Counted from the stretch's first letter, positions 54,580 through 63,398 are shown. The stretch is DNA of 64,000 bases from Romboutsia_C sp015668195 (GCF_015668195.1 NZ_JADPFC010000003.1:1-64000); one strand, 5' to 3'. The notes: generated by a model not told the origin, from the sequence alone. A program made the numbers and translations.

Positions 54580-55401
54580 ATGATGAAAGTAGATAAGGAT
54601 CTTTGTATAGGATGTTCTCTATGTGTTAAAGATTGCATGGTTAAAGATATTGAACTTATCGATAAAAAAGCTCATATTAAAAATGTAGCTTGTTTTAAAT
54701 GCGGTCACTGCGTGGCAATATGTCCTAAAAATGCAGTATCAACTGATGATTATAATATGGATGAAGTTAAAGATTATAATAAAGAAGAATTTTCTATAGA
54801 TGCAGATAATTTATTAAACTTTATCAAGTTTAGAAGAAGTGTAAGGCACTTTAAAAATCAGGATGTAGAAATAGAAAAACTTTCTAAAATTATAGAAGCA
54901 GGGAGATTTACTCAAACAGCAAGAAATGCACAAGATGTATCTTATATTGTAGTTAAAGATGGTATAGAAATATTAAAAGAAATGTCTTTAGAAAGATTAA
55001 GTGATATGGGTAAATACATGCTTGCTAACTTAACACCTGAAACAATGAATTTAAAGTTATATGCCCAAATGTGGGTAAGAATGTATGAAGAATTTAAAGC
55101 AAACCCTACTGGTAGGGATAATTTATTCTTTAATGCTCCTGCTGTAATACTTGTAGTTTCTGATAATCCTGTAGATGCTAGTTTAGCTTCCTCTAATATG
55201 GAACTTATGACTAATGCTCTAGGCCTTGGAACTTTCTTTAGTGGATTCTTTACAAGATCTGCTGAAGGAAATAAAAAAATTATGGACTTCTTAGGCCTAA
55301 ATGAAAATCAAAAAATTGTAACTTGTATGGTTATAGGATATCCAGATGTAAAATATCAAAGAACAACGCCAAGAAAAGAAGCACAAATATCTTGGAAATA
55401 A
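54580..55401 (+). CDS. Ferredoxin-nitroreductase fusion protein
   Basis: 273 aa from ATG 54580 (8 nt after GGGAG). Residues about 1-60 hold two [4Fe-4S] motifs (CIGCSLCVKDC and CFKCGHCVAICP). The rest is an FMN nitroreductase domain (RRSVRHFKNQDVE, GRFTQTARNAQ, NALGLGTFFSGFF, MVIGYPDVKYQRT). Electrons from ferredoxin could be passed through the clusters to FMN to reduce an unknown substrate. It is divergent from a LysR gene, which probably controls it. Confidence 0.9.
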   Translation: MMKVDKDLCIGCSLCVKDCMVKDIELIDKKAHIKNVACFKCGHCVAICPKNAVSTDDYNMDEVKDYNKEEFSIDADNLLNFIKFRRSVRHFKNQDVEIEKLSKIIEAGRFTQTARNAQDVSYIVVKDGIEILKEMSLERLSDMGKYMLANLTPETMNLKLYAQMWVRMYEEFKANPTGRDNLFFNAPAVILVVSDNPVDASLASSNMELMTNALGLGTFFSGFFTRSAEGNKKIMDFLGLNENQKIVTCMVIGYPDVKYQRTTPRKEAQISWK

Positions 55402-55409
55402 TATAAGCT

Positions 55410-55448
55410 AAAAAATGGGCTATATTAAAACAAATTAGCCCATTTTTT
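55410..55448. terminator. Bidirectional terminator
   Basis: AAAAAATGGGCTA pairs with TAGCCCATTTTTT between convergent genes. Confidence 0.88.
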
Positions 55449-55449
55449 A

Positions 55450-56133
55450 CTATCTCTTCATAGATTTTATTAAGAATTTTCTTTCTTTGTCAACCTTTAG
55501 AGACTCACATATTTTCTGAAGAGATTTATTGTAAGTAAAATCATCAAGATTATTATTATTTAAATATTCTAATGTTATATCTTCAAACTTTACATAACAT
55601 ACTGATACTGCCCATGCCACAGCCATTTTTACATAGTATCCATTATGATTTACTTTGTCTAATTCTTTAAGCACTTTTCTAATATATTCTTCATCAATAT
55701 AGTAATTAAGTAACATTACTACTGCAAATCTTACCTCATATTCCTCTTCTGAGGATAAATATTTTTTTAGAAATTCCCATACTATTTCTTTATTTTTATT
55801 AGCTATTTTAAGCCCACTAGAAAAACTATCACATACAGACCAATTATTTATTTTAGGAATAAAGTTTTTTATATATACTAGTATTTCTTCTATATTACTA
55901 TCATTGACATAACCTATTACCATACCTTGTAGCATAACCTCTTCAAAATGTGTATCATTAGCATTTTTTAGATATTTTCTCCAATCTTTTTTAGCTATCT
56001 TCTTTGCGATTTTCCTTAAATGTAAAAGTCTAACACCTAATATATTATCAACTCCTGGTATTAACCTTGAAGAAAATTCTCTATACTTCTCTTCTGATAG
56101 TTTCAAAAGTTCATCTCTAATTCTTTCGTTCAT
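55450..56133 (-). CDS. DNA alkylation repair protein (AlkD-like)
   Basis: 227 aa of HEAT-like helical repeats. The start is ATG 56133, after AAGGG; the earlier ATG at 56148 has no site. Blocks FSSRLIPGVDNILGVRLLHLRK, INNWSVCDSF and EVRFAVVMLLNYYID match AlkD-type glycosylases, which excise bulky or cationic N-alkyl purines. It is 36 bp downstream of the methyltransferase ogt in the same direction, so the two form a small alkylation-repair unit. Confidence 0.88.
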   Translation of the reverse strand: MNERIRDELLKLSEEKYREFSSRLIPGVDNILGVRLLHLRKIAKKIAKKDWRKYLKNANDTHFEEVMLQGMVIGYVNDSNIEEILVYIKNFIPKINNWSVCDSFSSGLKIANKNKEIVWEFLKKYLSSEEEYEVRFAVVMLLNYYIDEEYIRKVLKELDKVNHNGYYVKMAVAWAVSVCYVKFEDITLEYLNNNNLDDFTYNKSLQKICESLKVDKERKFLIKSMKR

Positions 56134-56169
56134 ATATCCCTTCTCCATATACTGTTAATATATCTTTAT

Positions 56170-56634
56170 TTAATTATTCTTTTCCATATCTAATAATTGT
56201 TTTTTTATATCTAGGCCTGCAGCATAGCCAACTAAACTTCCATCAGCACCTATAACCCTATGGCATGGAATTATTATTAATATAGGATTTTTATTATTTG
56301 CCATTCCCACTGCCCTAGCTGCTGTTGGCTTACCTATTTTTTGAGCTAGTTCTTTGTAACTATATGTTTTACCATATGGTACATCTTTAAGTTCATTCCA
56401 TACTCGCTTTTGAAATTCTGTGCCTTTAAGAGAAAGAGGTACATCAAATTCTATTCTGTGTCCTAATAAATACTCCTGAAGTTGCTTTGCTGTTTCTTTA
56501 ATTAATGGTGTTTCTTCAATATTCATATCTTCTAATGATAGCTTCTCTGCTAGATAAAGATCTGTTATTCCTTTCCCATCTTCAGCAATTCCTATCTTTC
56601 CAAGCTTTGTTTCATAATAAAAAATATTTTTCAT
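56170..56634 (-). CDS. ogt: Methylated-DNA-protein-cysteine methyltransferase
   Basis: 154 aa of the MGMT family. The acceptor Cys lies in IPCHRVIGADG near residue 126, the arginine finger helix is GKPTAARAVGMANNKNP and the C-terminal YAAGLDIKKQLLDME is typical. It repairs O6-methylguanine by a suicide transfer. It is upstream of the AlkD-like gene, probably in one operon. AGGTG precedes the ATG. Confidence 0.95.
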   Translation of the reverse strand: MKNIFYYETKLGKIGIAEDGKGITDLYLAEKLSLEDMNIEETPLIKETAKQLQEYLLGHRIEFDVPLSLKGTEFQKRVWNELKDVPYGKTYSYKELAQKIGKPTAARAVGMANNKNPILIIIPCHRVIGADGSLVGYAAGLDIKKQLLDMEKNN

Positions 56635-56715
56635 ATAAACACCTCATTTGTTAATTTGCATATGTTATTTCATAATCTACTATACAATACTTTATATAAT
56701 ATTTATATAATAAAA

Positions 56716-56822
56716 AATTCGCTTCGCTCAAGCTACTGCGTGGGCGCTACACTTCATGTCGTCAACGACTTCGTCCGTTGCTTTAGCGACGTGTCGGCGA
56801 AGCACTTCAAAATGTCTTTTTT
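56716..56822. repeat. GC-rich dispersed repeat, copy B (fullest)
   Basis: A ~107-bp segment far richer in GC than its flanks. It has outer inverted ends (GCTTCGC near 56721 and GCGAAGC near 56797) and inner mini-hairpins (GTCGTCAACGAC, CGACGTGTCG). About 61 of 69 positions match copy A. It lies between ogt and the broken mini-gene. The following stretch to 56950 shows only a single perfect DnaA-box-like 9-mer at 56863. Confidence 0.8.
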
Positions 56823-56956
56823 ACGCTCTGCAAACTGATAGTTATTACTTAAACTTCAATAGTTATCCACAGTTTTTTAAGTATCATAATTTCCTTAATC
56901 GTAAAAAAGTTACTATGCTAAAAATAAGCATAATAACCTCTTTATATTTCTCTATA

Positions 56957-57110
56957 CTAATATTGTTTTAAATTTATTAAACCATCATCAGAGTATTTTT
57001 CTAATTCTAGTAAACTTTCATATGGATTATTTTTTAATCCTAGTTGTTTATCAAAAGCTGGTTCTGTTTTTAACCCACTCTTTTTTAAAACTATTATGTC
57101 ATTTTTTCAT
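56957..57110 (-). pseudogene. Frameshifted mini-gene (~50 codons)
   Basis: ATG at 57110, after GAGGAA, is followed by A6 and an immediate TGA. If one A is removed, a frame of 50 codons opens to TAG at 56957, reading MKNDIIVLKKSGLKTEP and ending DDGLINLKQY. The codon use looks coding. The product family is unknown. It could be a one-base insertion, a phase-variable A-tract or a sequencing error. Confidence 0.45.
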
Positions 57111-57193
57111 ATATTCCTCTTATTTAGATCTTTAAATATAAATTGATTTTAAAACAATTATCCATTTTATTAAATAATACTATAAAACATAAA

Positions 57194-58342
57194 TTATCTA
57201 TCCATCCATATATTTTTTATACAATCAATAATATAATCTATTTCTTTTTCTGTGTTAAAATATCCAAAACTAAATCTAACTGTACCATTAGGAAAAGTTC
57301 CTAATGTTTTATGAGCGGAAGGTGCACAATGAAGCCCACTTCTAGTTGATATACCATAATTTTTATCTAACATATGACACACTATCCCATTATCAATCTC
57401 TTTAAAATCAAGAGAAACTACTGAAGTTCTATTTTTAGTGTCTATCTTTCCCACTAACAAACTTTTATCTATTTCTTTTATTCCATCTATAAATCTTTTA
57501 GTTAATAGTATTTCTTTTTTATGTATATTACTAATATCTACCTCTTTTATATATTTTAAAGCTCTATTAAGTCCAAATATCGCTGGTATATTTAAAGTTC
57601 CACTTTCATATTTATCTGGCATGTAGTTTGGTTGTACTTCCTCTTCTGATAAACTTCCCGTTCCTCCTTGTATTAAAGAATCTATATGTTTAACTAGTTC
57701 ATTATTTATTAAAAATCCACCTATACCTTGTGGCCCTAGAAGTCCTTTATGACCTGTAAAACATAGTATATCTATATTATTTTCTTTCATATCTATGTTT
57801 AATACTCCGCTAGTTTGAGCACTATCTAATATAAATACCTTATTGAATCTTTTGCATAGATTACCTATTTCTTTTATAGGCATAACTGTTCCACATACAT
57901 TTGATGCATGATTTATAATTATAGCTTTTGTATTTTCTCTAATTGATTTTTCTATATCGTTTAGTTTTATTTCACCTAAAGAGTTACACTTAACTTTTGT
58001 AATTGTTATGTCGCTTAAAGAATTCAAAGGTCTCATAACTGCATTGTGTTCCATAGAAGAAACTATTACATTGTCACCTTTTTTTAGTAAGCCTTTAATT
58101 ACTATATTTAAGCTAGTTGTAATATTTGGTGTGAAAACAACATTTTCAGGTTTATCAAAATTGAATAATTCACATATTAACTCTCTAGTTTCATATAGAA
58201 CATTTTCTGCTTCATAGGATGATGAATATGCACCTCTATTTACATTACAACCTACATTATTTATATAATTTAACATAATTTCACCCATTAATGGTGCCTT
58301 TGGATATGATGTTGCTCCATTATCACAATATATCTTATTCAT
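57194..58342 (-). CDS. Cysteine desulfurase/selenocysteine lyase-like aminotransferase class V
   Basis: 382-aa PLP enzyme. The Schiff-base Lys is in CFTGHKGLLGPQG, cofactor-binding SMEHNAVMRPL and the catalytic Cys loop STRSGLHCAPSAH are intact. It belongs to the class V group that clusters with YedE, TusA-like and DUF3343 proteins in selenium-using anaerobes. The reaction is release of S or Se from Cys or Sec. It is divergent from the yedE-type operon. Confidence 0.87.
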   Translation of the reverse strand: MNKIYCDNGATSYPKAPLMGEIMLNYINNVGCNVNRGAYSSSYEAENVLYETRELICELFNFDKPENVVFTPNITTSLNIVIKGLLKKGDNVIVSSMEHNAVMRPLNSLSDITITKVKCNSLGEIKLNDIEKSIRENTKAIIINHASNVCGTVMPIKEIGNLCKRFNKVFILDSAQTSGVLNIDMKENNIDILCFTGHKGLLGPQGIGGFLINNELVKHIDSLIQGGTGSLSEEEVQPNYMPDKYESGTLNIPAIFGLNRALKYIKEVDISNIHKKEILLTKRFIDGIKEIDKSLLVGKIDTKNRTSVVSLDFKEIDNGIVCHMLDKNYGISTRSGLHCAPSAHKTLGTFPNGTVRFSFGYFNTEKEIDYIIDCIKNIWMDR

Positions 58343-58544
58343 TTTTTCCCCCTAATTAAATATATCTTAAGTTTAATATATCATTCATTTTTATTACTTC
58401 TATATTGTTTTTATCTATCATTTACATGAGTATTTTAGAATTTTTCTATACTACATTTTTACCTAATTATCTACAAAATGGCTGTGCTATACTTTGCGTG
58501 GAAAAGTATTTTGTATTTAACAATTTCATATGGGGGTATTTTTG

Positions 58545-59633
58545 ATGAAGGAAAAAAGAAACATCATTATCGGTGGAGCTATAATTGGAATTATATCTGT
58601 TTTATCCGTACTTTGTGGAAATCCAAGGAATATGGGAATATGTGTAGCTTGCTTTATAAGGGATATTGCAGGTTCATTAGGTCTTCACAAAGCTGAAATA
58701 GTTCAATATGTAAGACCTGAGATTATAGGAATGGTGCTAGGTTCTTTTATTTTAGCACTTGGTAGTCGTGAATTTAAGTCTCGTGGTGGCTCTTCTCCAT
58801 TTATAAGATTTTGTCTAGGATTTATAGTAATGATAGGAGCATTAATGTTCTTAGGTTGCCCTACTAGAATGGTGCTTAGACTTGCAGGTGGAGATTTAAA
58901 TGCTTTATTTGGTATAGGTGGTTTTATAGTAGGTATACTTATTGGTATAGTTTGCCTACAAAAAGGATTCTCTCTTAAGAGAAGTTACAAACAAACTAAA
59001 TTAGAAGGCTTTTTATTTCCAGCTATAAATATTGTATTATTCATTATGCTAATATCATCTTCTGCTTTATTGTTATTCTCAAAAGAAGGTCCTGGTTCTC
59101 AGCATGCTCCAGCTTTTATAGCTTTAGCAATAGGGCTAGCCGTTGGAGTTATATGTCAAAAAACTAGATTGTGTATGGTTGGTGGATTTAGAGATTTAAT
59201 ATTATTTAAAGATTGTTATTTGTTATTAGGATTTTTAGCTATGCTAGTAGCTGCTTTTATAGGGAATTTAGCTTTTGGATTCTTCACTCCTGGATTTACC
59301 GATCAGCCAGTAGCCCATACAGATGGTTTATGGAATTTTTTAGGTATGGTAGTAGCAGGATGGGGTTCTGTATTATTGGGTGGTTGCCCTATGAGACAAT
59401 TAATTTTATCTGGTGAGGGAAATATTGATTCTGTAATAACTATATTTGGTATGCTTATTGGAGCGGCTTTTTGTCATAACTTCCAATTAGCATCTTCTCC
59501 AAAAGGACCTACATCTAATGGTCAAATAGCTGTGATTGTGTGCTTTTTTATACTTGGAATCATTTCATATTACAGTTGCAAGGCTGATAAAGATATAAAA
59601 AATAAATCAAAAGGAGATGTTAGTATTGGCTAA
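58545..59633 (+). CDS. yedE: YedE-type selenium/sulfur membrane transporter
   Basis: 362 aa from ATG 58545 (8 nt after GGGGG); the frame begins five codons earlier on top of that site. It has about nine membrane segments. The two Cys motifs of the YeeE/YedE family, FLGCPTRMVLR (near residue 108) and LLGGCPMRQLI (near 285), line the substrate path. The C-terminal residues overlap the TusA-like gene by 8 bp. It probably imports a selenium or sulfur compound for the carriers encoded downstream. Confidence 0.88.
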   Translation: MKEKRNIIIGGAIIGIISVLSVLCGNPRNMGICVACFIRDIAGSLGLHKAEIVQYVRPEIIGMVLGSFILALGSREFKSRGGSSPFIRFCLGFIVMIGALMFLGCPTRMVLRLAGGDLNALFGIGGFIVGILIGIVCLQKGFSLKRSYKQTKLEGFLFPAINIVLFIMLISSSALLLFSKEGPGSQHAPAFIALAIGLAVGVICQKTRLCMVGGFRDLILFKDCYLLLGFLAMLVAAFIGNLAFGFFTPGFTDQPVAHTDGLWNFLGMVVAGWGSVLLGGCPMRQLILSGEGNIDSVITIFGMLIGAAFCHNFQLASSPKGPTSNGQIAVIVCFFILGIISYYSCKADKDIKNKSKGDVSIG

Positions 59634-59835
59634 AAAAATAGATGCTAGAGGATATTCTTGTCCTCAACCTGTACTTATGGCTAAGAAATGCTTAGAAGAA
59701 AATCCTCAAGGTATAGAGGTTTTAGTAGATAACAATGCTGCTTGTCAAAATATAAAAAGATATATGGAAAACACTGGTTATAAAGTTTACATAAAAGAAA
59801 TTGATGATGAATTTATTGTAGGATGTGATAAATAG
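59626..59835 (+). CDS. TusA/YedF-like sulfur (selenium) carrier
   Basis: 69 aa from TTG 59626 (9 nt after GGAG). One TusA/SirA domain with the active Cys in RGYSCPQPVLMAKK (Cys10). Its length is that of a bare TusA domain. The longer YedF proteins of selenium clusters have a C-terminal extension that is missing here. That part seems to be supplied separately by the DUF3343 gene that follows at once. It should carry persulfide or perselenide. Confidence 0.85.
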   Translation: MAKKIDARGYSCPQPVLMAKKCLEENPQGIEVLVDNNAACQNIKRYMENTGYKVYIKEIDDEFIVGCDK

Positions 59836-59836
59836 T

Positions 59837-60076
59837 ATGAATTACTTTGCTACATTTTTTACTCACTCTGGTGCTATTAAATTCTCTAGATTTCTAACTA
59901 AAAGTGGTATAGCAAACGAATCTTCTCCAGTTCCCAGAAAGTTAAGCTCTAACTGTGGTATTGGAGTTAGCTTTTCTTATACAGATGACATAAATAAAAT
60001 TTATATAAAAGATATAGAGAAAATTTATTTTATAGATTGTAATGGGTACTCTTTGTATAAGGATTTTGATGATTAA
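59837..60076 (+). CDS. DUF3343 putative Se/S carrier
   Basis: 79 aa from ATG 59837. An in-frame GTG at 59825 is possible but would overlap the tusA-like stop. The family pattern is clear: YFATFFTHSGAIKFSRFL, then PVPRKLSSNCG with the conserved Cys. DUF3343 proteins are found in selenium-trafficking neighbourhoods and are called putative Se/S carriers. It ends the three-gene operon. Confidence 0.85.
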   Translation: MNYFATFFTHSGAIKFSRFLTKSGIANESSPVPRKLSSNCGIGVSFSYTDDINKIYIKDIEKIYFIDCNGYSLYKDFDD

Positions 60077-60087
60077 ATAACTTTATA

Positions 60088-60134
60088 AAAGCTGTAGGTA
60101 AATTTATTTTAACACAACTTTACCTACAGCTTAT
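60088..60134 (+). terminator. Terminator of the yedE operon
   Basis: AAGCTGTAGGTAAA pairs with TTTACCTACAGCTT. Confidence 0.88.
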
Positions 60135-60149
60135 TTTAGTTCAATATAT

Positions 60150-61214
60150 TTATCTTAACCAATCAGGATTACCTGGTACAAAAGGTCTCTTGCCAAACTT
60201 TTCTTTATATTCATCAAGAGCCTTTTTTATAAGTTCTTGATTATTTTTAAAAGTGTCTACTTCTTTTATAGTTTTTAGCTCTTGTGCAAATGGACATACT
60301 GATATGCACATCCCACAATCTGTCCCCATATACAACCATTTTATGTAACAAGTTTCTTGCTCTATTACCCACGAATCTTTATCTGGTTTATTGGATAAAG
60401 ATTGCGAAGGACAAAAGTGTGCACACTTGTTGCACAATTTACAGAAGTCATCTAACCCAAAATCTATTGGATCATCTACATCTAGCTCTAAGTCTGTAGT
60501 TACCACTCCAAGCCTTATTCTTGAGCCATACTCTTTAGTAGTTAAAATAGTATTTCTTCCTATTTGTCCAAGTCCAGCATCTTTTGCCACTCTAACTGGC
60601 ATTAGTAAATAATTTGAGTCCATATGATTTCTAGCTTCATATCCTAGATTTCTTATGTAATAACTAAGTACCATCCCAACTATAGATGCATCTACATAGC
60701 ACTTACTAGTTTCTATAACTTCTGCTATCATAGGTCCTCTATTTATCATATCTTTATCCATCTCTACTGCAAATACTATTCCATATTTGTGATGATTAGT
60801 TATTTCTTCACCATAATTTTCTTCATGTCTTCCTCTATGAGTGTAATAATGATAGTCTTTTAATTCTGTTATCCCTACTAATTTAGCTCCATACTGTTTT
60901 GCAAATCCCTTTATTTTCTTAGTTATTATTTTTTTATTTACTTTTACCTTTTCTGGTTTAGGTTTGTTTTCACATAAGTGCTTTATGTCTGATAAAAATT
61001 CAAATGCAGACAAAGCCATTGGTGAATTTGTTGGATTGTAAGTCATACTTTCCTCACTACATAAATAAGGTCTAGTTCTTATACTATCATCTATATCCTT
61101 TTTTTCAGGATTTCTTGAGTAGTAATCTACATAAGCCTCACTCCCCTTTTCATAGTTTGATCTAGCAAACATTGTATCTCTTTCATCAACTCTATTCATT
61201 ACTTTACTTGTCAT
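60150..61214 (-). CDS. RdhA/QueG-like [4Fe-4S] protein, possible corrinoid reductase
   Basis: 354 aa. The C-terminus has two Fe-S motifs, CKLCNKCAHFCP and CGMCISVCPF with an upstream fourth Cys (about 265-320). The central domain (about 110-260) contains GAKLVGI, YVDASIVGMVLSYYIRNLGYEA and AGLGQIGRNTILTTKEYG, the B12-binding nitroreductase-like fold of reductive dehalogenases and epoxyqueuosine reductase. There is no Tat signal, so it is cytoplasmic. The start is uncertain: GGGG touches the first ATG; ATGs at 61199 and 61172 are alternatives. Confidence 0.75.
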   Translation of the reverse strand: MTSKVMNRVDERDTMFARSNYEKGSEAYVDYYSRNPEKKDIDDSIRTRPYLCSEESMTYNPTNSPMALSAFEFLSDIKHLCENKPKPEKVKVNKKIITKKIKGFAKQYGAKLVGITELKDYHYYTHRGRHEENYGEEITNHHKYGIVFAVEMDKDMINRGPMIAEVIETSKCYVDASIVGMVLSYYIRNLGYEARNHMDSNYLLMPVRVAKDAGLGQIGRNTILTTKEYGSRIRLGVVTTDLELDVDDPIDFGLDDFCKLCNKCAHFCPSQSLSNKPDKDSWVIEQETCYIKWLYMGTDCGMCISVCPFAQELKTIKEVDTFKNNQELIKKALDEYKEKFGKRPFVPGNPDWLR

Positions 61215-61277
61215 CCCCTTTGACTTAGTGTTAGTAGATAATATATTCGACTAAATCCCCTATAATCCTTTATATAA

Positions 61278-61313
61278 AAAGATACTACATAATTTATTGT
61301 AGTATCTTTATAT
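61278..61313 (-). terminator. Terminator of the MATE gene
   Basis: AAAGATACTACA pairs with TGTAGTATCTTT with U-rich flank. Confidence 0.88.
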
Positions 61314-61316
61314 ATA

Positions 61317-62711
61317 TTAATTGCTAATACAAGCCTTTAGATCTTTATTATCTTTTTCTTTATAATCAATATCTCTAATCCACTTTTTGCTAAATAATCT
61401 AAACACACACCAAATTCCCTTTAAAATCTCATCTGATTTTAATACAATAAGAACAATTCCTGGAGGTAATTCTAAAACAATCCCAGCTACATATCCTAGT
61501 GGAATAGATATAATCCATAAAAATAATACATCTGCAATCATTAAAAACTTAGTATCTCCACCAGCTCTAAGTACTCCTTTTGTAAGAAGTGTTGCGACAG
61601 ACATAAATACTACTAAAACTGACGTTGAGTTCATTAATTGATAGGCAATAGATTTAGTATAATCTGATATATTATAAAAATCTATTACAATGTATTTAAG
61701 GCTAAATATAACTATTCCAGAGCATGACCCTAATATAATAGCCATAGCCAAGAACGTAACAGCTCTTTTATATGCTGATTCATAATCTCCTTTACCTATA
61801 GTATTTCCTGTAATAACTCCACTTGCATTAGATACACCCATTAAAAATACATTAGTAAACTGTAGGACAACAGCAGATATACTGTTAGCTGCCACCATGT
61901 CTGAACCCATTCTACCCATTATTACAGATACCATGTTAAGACCAAGAGCAAGTATAAGATCACTTACTAAAACAGGTCCACCTATTTTTATATAACTTTT
62001 AAGTAGCTCTTTATCTAAAGTAAGTAAATACTTTAATTTGAAGTTAAGTTTTTTATCTATCTTAAATAAGTAAGTAACTATTACTGTAAATTCTATAATT
62101 CTAGCTATAAGAGTAGCTATTGCTGCTCCTTGTATTCCAAGTTCTGGTGCCCCTAATTTACCAAATATTAAAACCCAATTTAGAAAAATATTAAATCCAA
62201 AAGATGTTAAAGATGCAAATAAAGCAACTTTAACTGATCCTACTGTTCTAAATAAAATATTTACTGTAGTAGATATTCCTTGGAATATAAAGGATAATGA
62301 TATTATCTTAAGGTACATTACTCCTTGATTTGACACAGGTAATTCACTAGTATATATAGACATTATTTTATCTGGTATAAACTGTGATAAACTTAAGAAA
62401 ATTATAGCAAAAACTATACTAGCTCTTATCAATATTGATAATACTTTGTTAATAGAATTTATATCCTTCTTCCCCCAAAATTGACCAGATAATACACCTG
62501 CTCCTCCACCTAGCCCAAAGTTAATAATTAAAAATATAAAACAAAATTGATTTGCTAAAGATGCTGCTGATAGTGTTATCTCTCCAAAAGAGCCTAACAT
62601 CATAGTATCTGTCATACTTACACCAACATTTATAAGTCCTTGCATGGCTATCGGTATACTAATTTTTAGTACATCTTTATAAAAAGATTTTTCTTTCACA
62701 AAAATACTCAT
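61317..62711 (-). CDS. MATE-family efflux protein
   Basis: 464 aa with twelve membrane segments in two homologous halves. Motifs GLINVGVSMTDTMMLGSFGE (half 1), GAGVLSGQFWGKKD and GVSNASGVITGNTIGKGD (half 2) identify the family. It exports cationic drugs or metabolites using Na+ or H+. GGAGG precedes the ATG. It has its own promoter and a leader terminator, so expression may be conditional. A second MATE gene lies 870 bp upstream. Confidence 0.9.
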   Translation of the reverse strand: MSIFVKEKSFYKDVLKISIPIAMQGLINVGVSMTDTMMLGSFGEITLSAASLANQFCFIFLIINFGLGGGAGVLSGQFWGKKDINSINKVLSILIRASIVFAIIFLSLSQFIPDKIMSIYTSELPVSNQGVMYLKIISLSFIFQGISTTVNILFRTVGSVKVALFASLTSFGFNIFLNWVLIFGKLGAPELGIQGAAIATLIARIIEFTVIVTYLFKIDKKLNFKLKYLLTLDKELLKSYIKIGGPVLVSDLILALGLNMVSVIMGRMGSDMVAANSISAVVLQFTNVFLMGVSNASGVITGNTIGKGDYESAYKRAVTFLAMAIILGSCSGIVIFSLKYIVIDFYNISDYTKSIAYQLMNSTSVLVVFMSVATLLTKGVLRAGGDTKFLMIADVLFLWIISIPLGYVAGIVLELPPGIVLIVLKSDEILKGIWCVFRLFSKKWIRDIDYKEKDNKDLKACISN

Positions 62712-62753
62712 ATTATCTTTCCTCCTTATTTTAATAACTTATTTATGATATAA

Positions 62754-62800
62754 AAAGCTGGATAAGTCGCAAGCTTAAAGCTCACTTCTTATCCAGCATA
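62754..62800 (-). promoter_or_regulatory. Leader terminator/attenuator of the MATE gene
   Basis: On the minus strand GCTGGATAAG pairs with CTTATCCAGC, with an inner GTGAGCTT/AAGCTTGC helix, followed by TTTTTATAT, only ~45 nt before the MATE start. A promoter TTTACA, 17 bp, TATAAT lies about 60 bp upstream. A terminator inside the 5' leader suggests attenuation. The rest of 62801-62992 shows nothing else. Confidence 0.55.
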
Positions 62801-62992
62801 TAATCTTAATTTATAAGCACATTTTAATTATTAGCTTGATTATTTTATTATATTATATAATATTTTATTTGTAAATTATTTAAGTTTAAAACAATGATAC
62901 AATTATATAAATTTTCTTTTGCTAAAACATAATTTAAATTGTCCATAGTTATTATTTTGAGAGTTAAATTTTAGAACTTTTTAATTCAAAGT

Positions 62993-63047
62993 AAAAATAA
63001 AAGAAGATACTACCATAGCCTTATGATAATATCTTCTTTTATTTTTA
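62993..63047 (-). terminator. Terminator of the 63096 gene
   Basis: Arms of 17 bp around AGAAGATA/TATCTTCT with A- and T-rich ends. Confidence 0.85.
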
Positions 63048-63095
63048 ATATTTTCAAATTGAATTTTACTTATTATCTAACTTAACTTTATATTA

Positions 63096-63398
63096 TTAAA
63101 AATACATCTTATCGCTATCTTTATAACAGTAGTATGTCTTTTCCTTTGTTTCTATACGTAAAGAATCATCATATACTACTACCTCATCTATAGCACTATC
63201 TTCTACTTCACATACAGTAGTATTTTTACATTCTCCAAAGCTTAAGTATCCTTTATCCTCTTTAGGCTCATATCTAAATTTTATATTAGCCTCTTTTATA
63301 TTCATTTCTTCACCGTTTACTTTATTGCTTACTTTTATATCTGTATATTCATTTGTAAGAAGTAAATTTTGTATTTTGTAAGTTAATTTATCAGTCAT
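63096..63398 (-). CDS. Hypothetical protein (100 aa)
   Basis: Acidic soluble protein rich in beta-prone stretches (YTDIKVSNKVNGEEM, KGYLSFGECKN, TYYCYKDSDKMYF) with three Cys. It has no signal or membrane segment. AAGG precedes the ATG weakly. No family is recognised. It lies between the two MATE genes and has its own terminator. Confidence 0.7.
   Translation of the reverse strand: MTDKLTYKIQNLLLTNEYTDIKVSNKVNGEEMNIKEANIKFRYEPKEDKGYLSFGECKNTTVCEVEDSAIDEVVVYDDSLRIETKEKTYYCYKDSDKMYF

Noticed and set aside
56863..56871. Perfect DnaA-box 9-mer TTATCCACA
   Set aside because: It is single, with no cluster of boxes and no dnaA/dnaN or parAB genes nearby; an origin is not supported.
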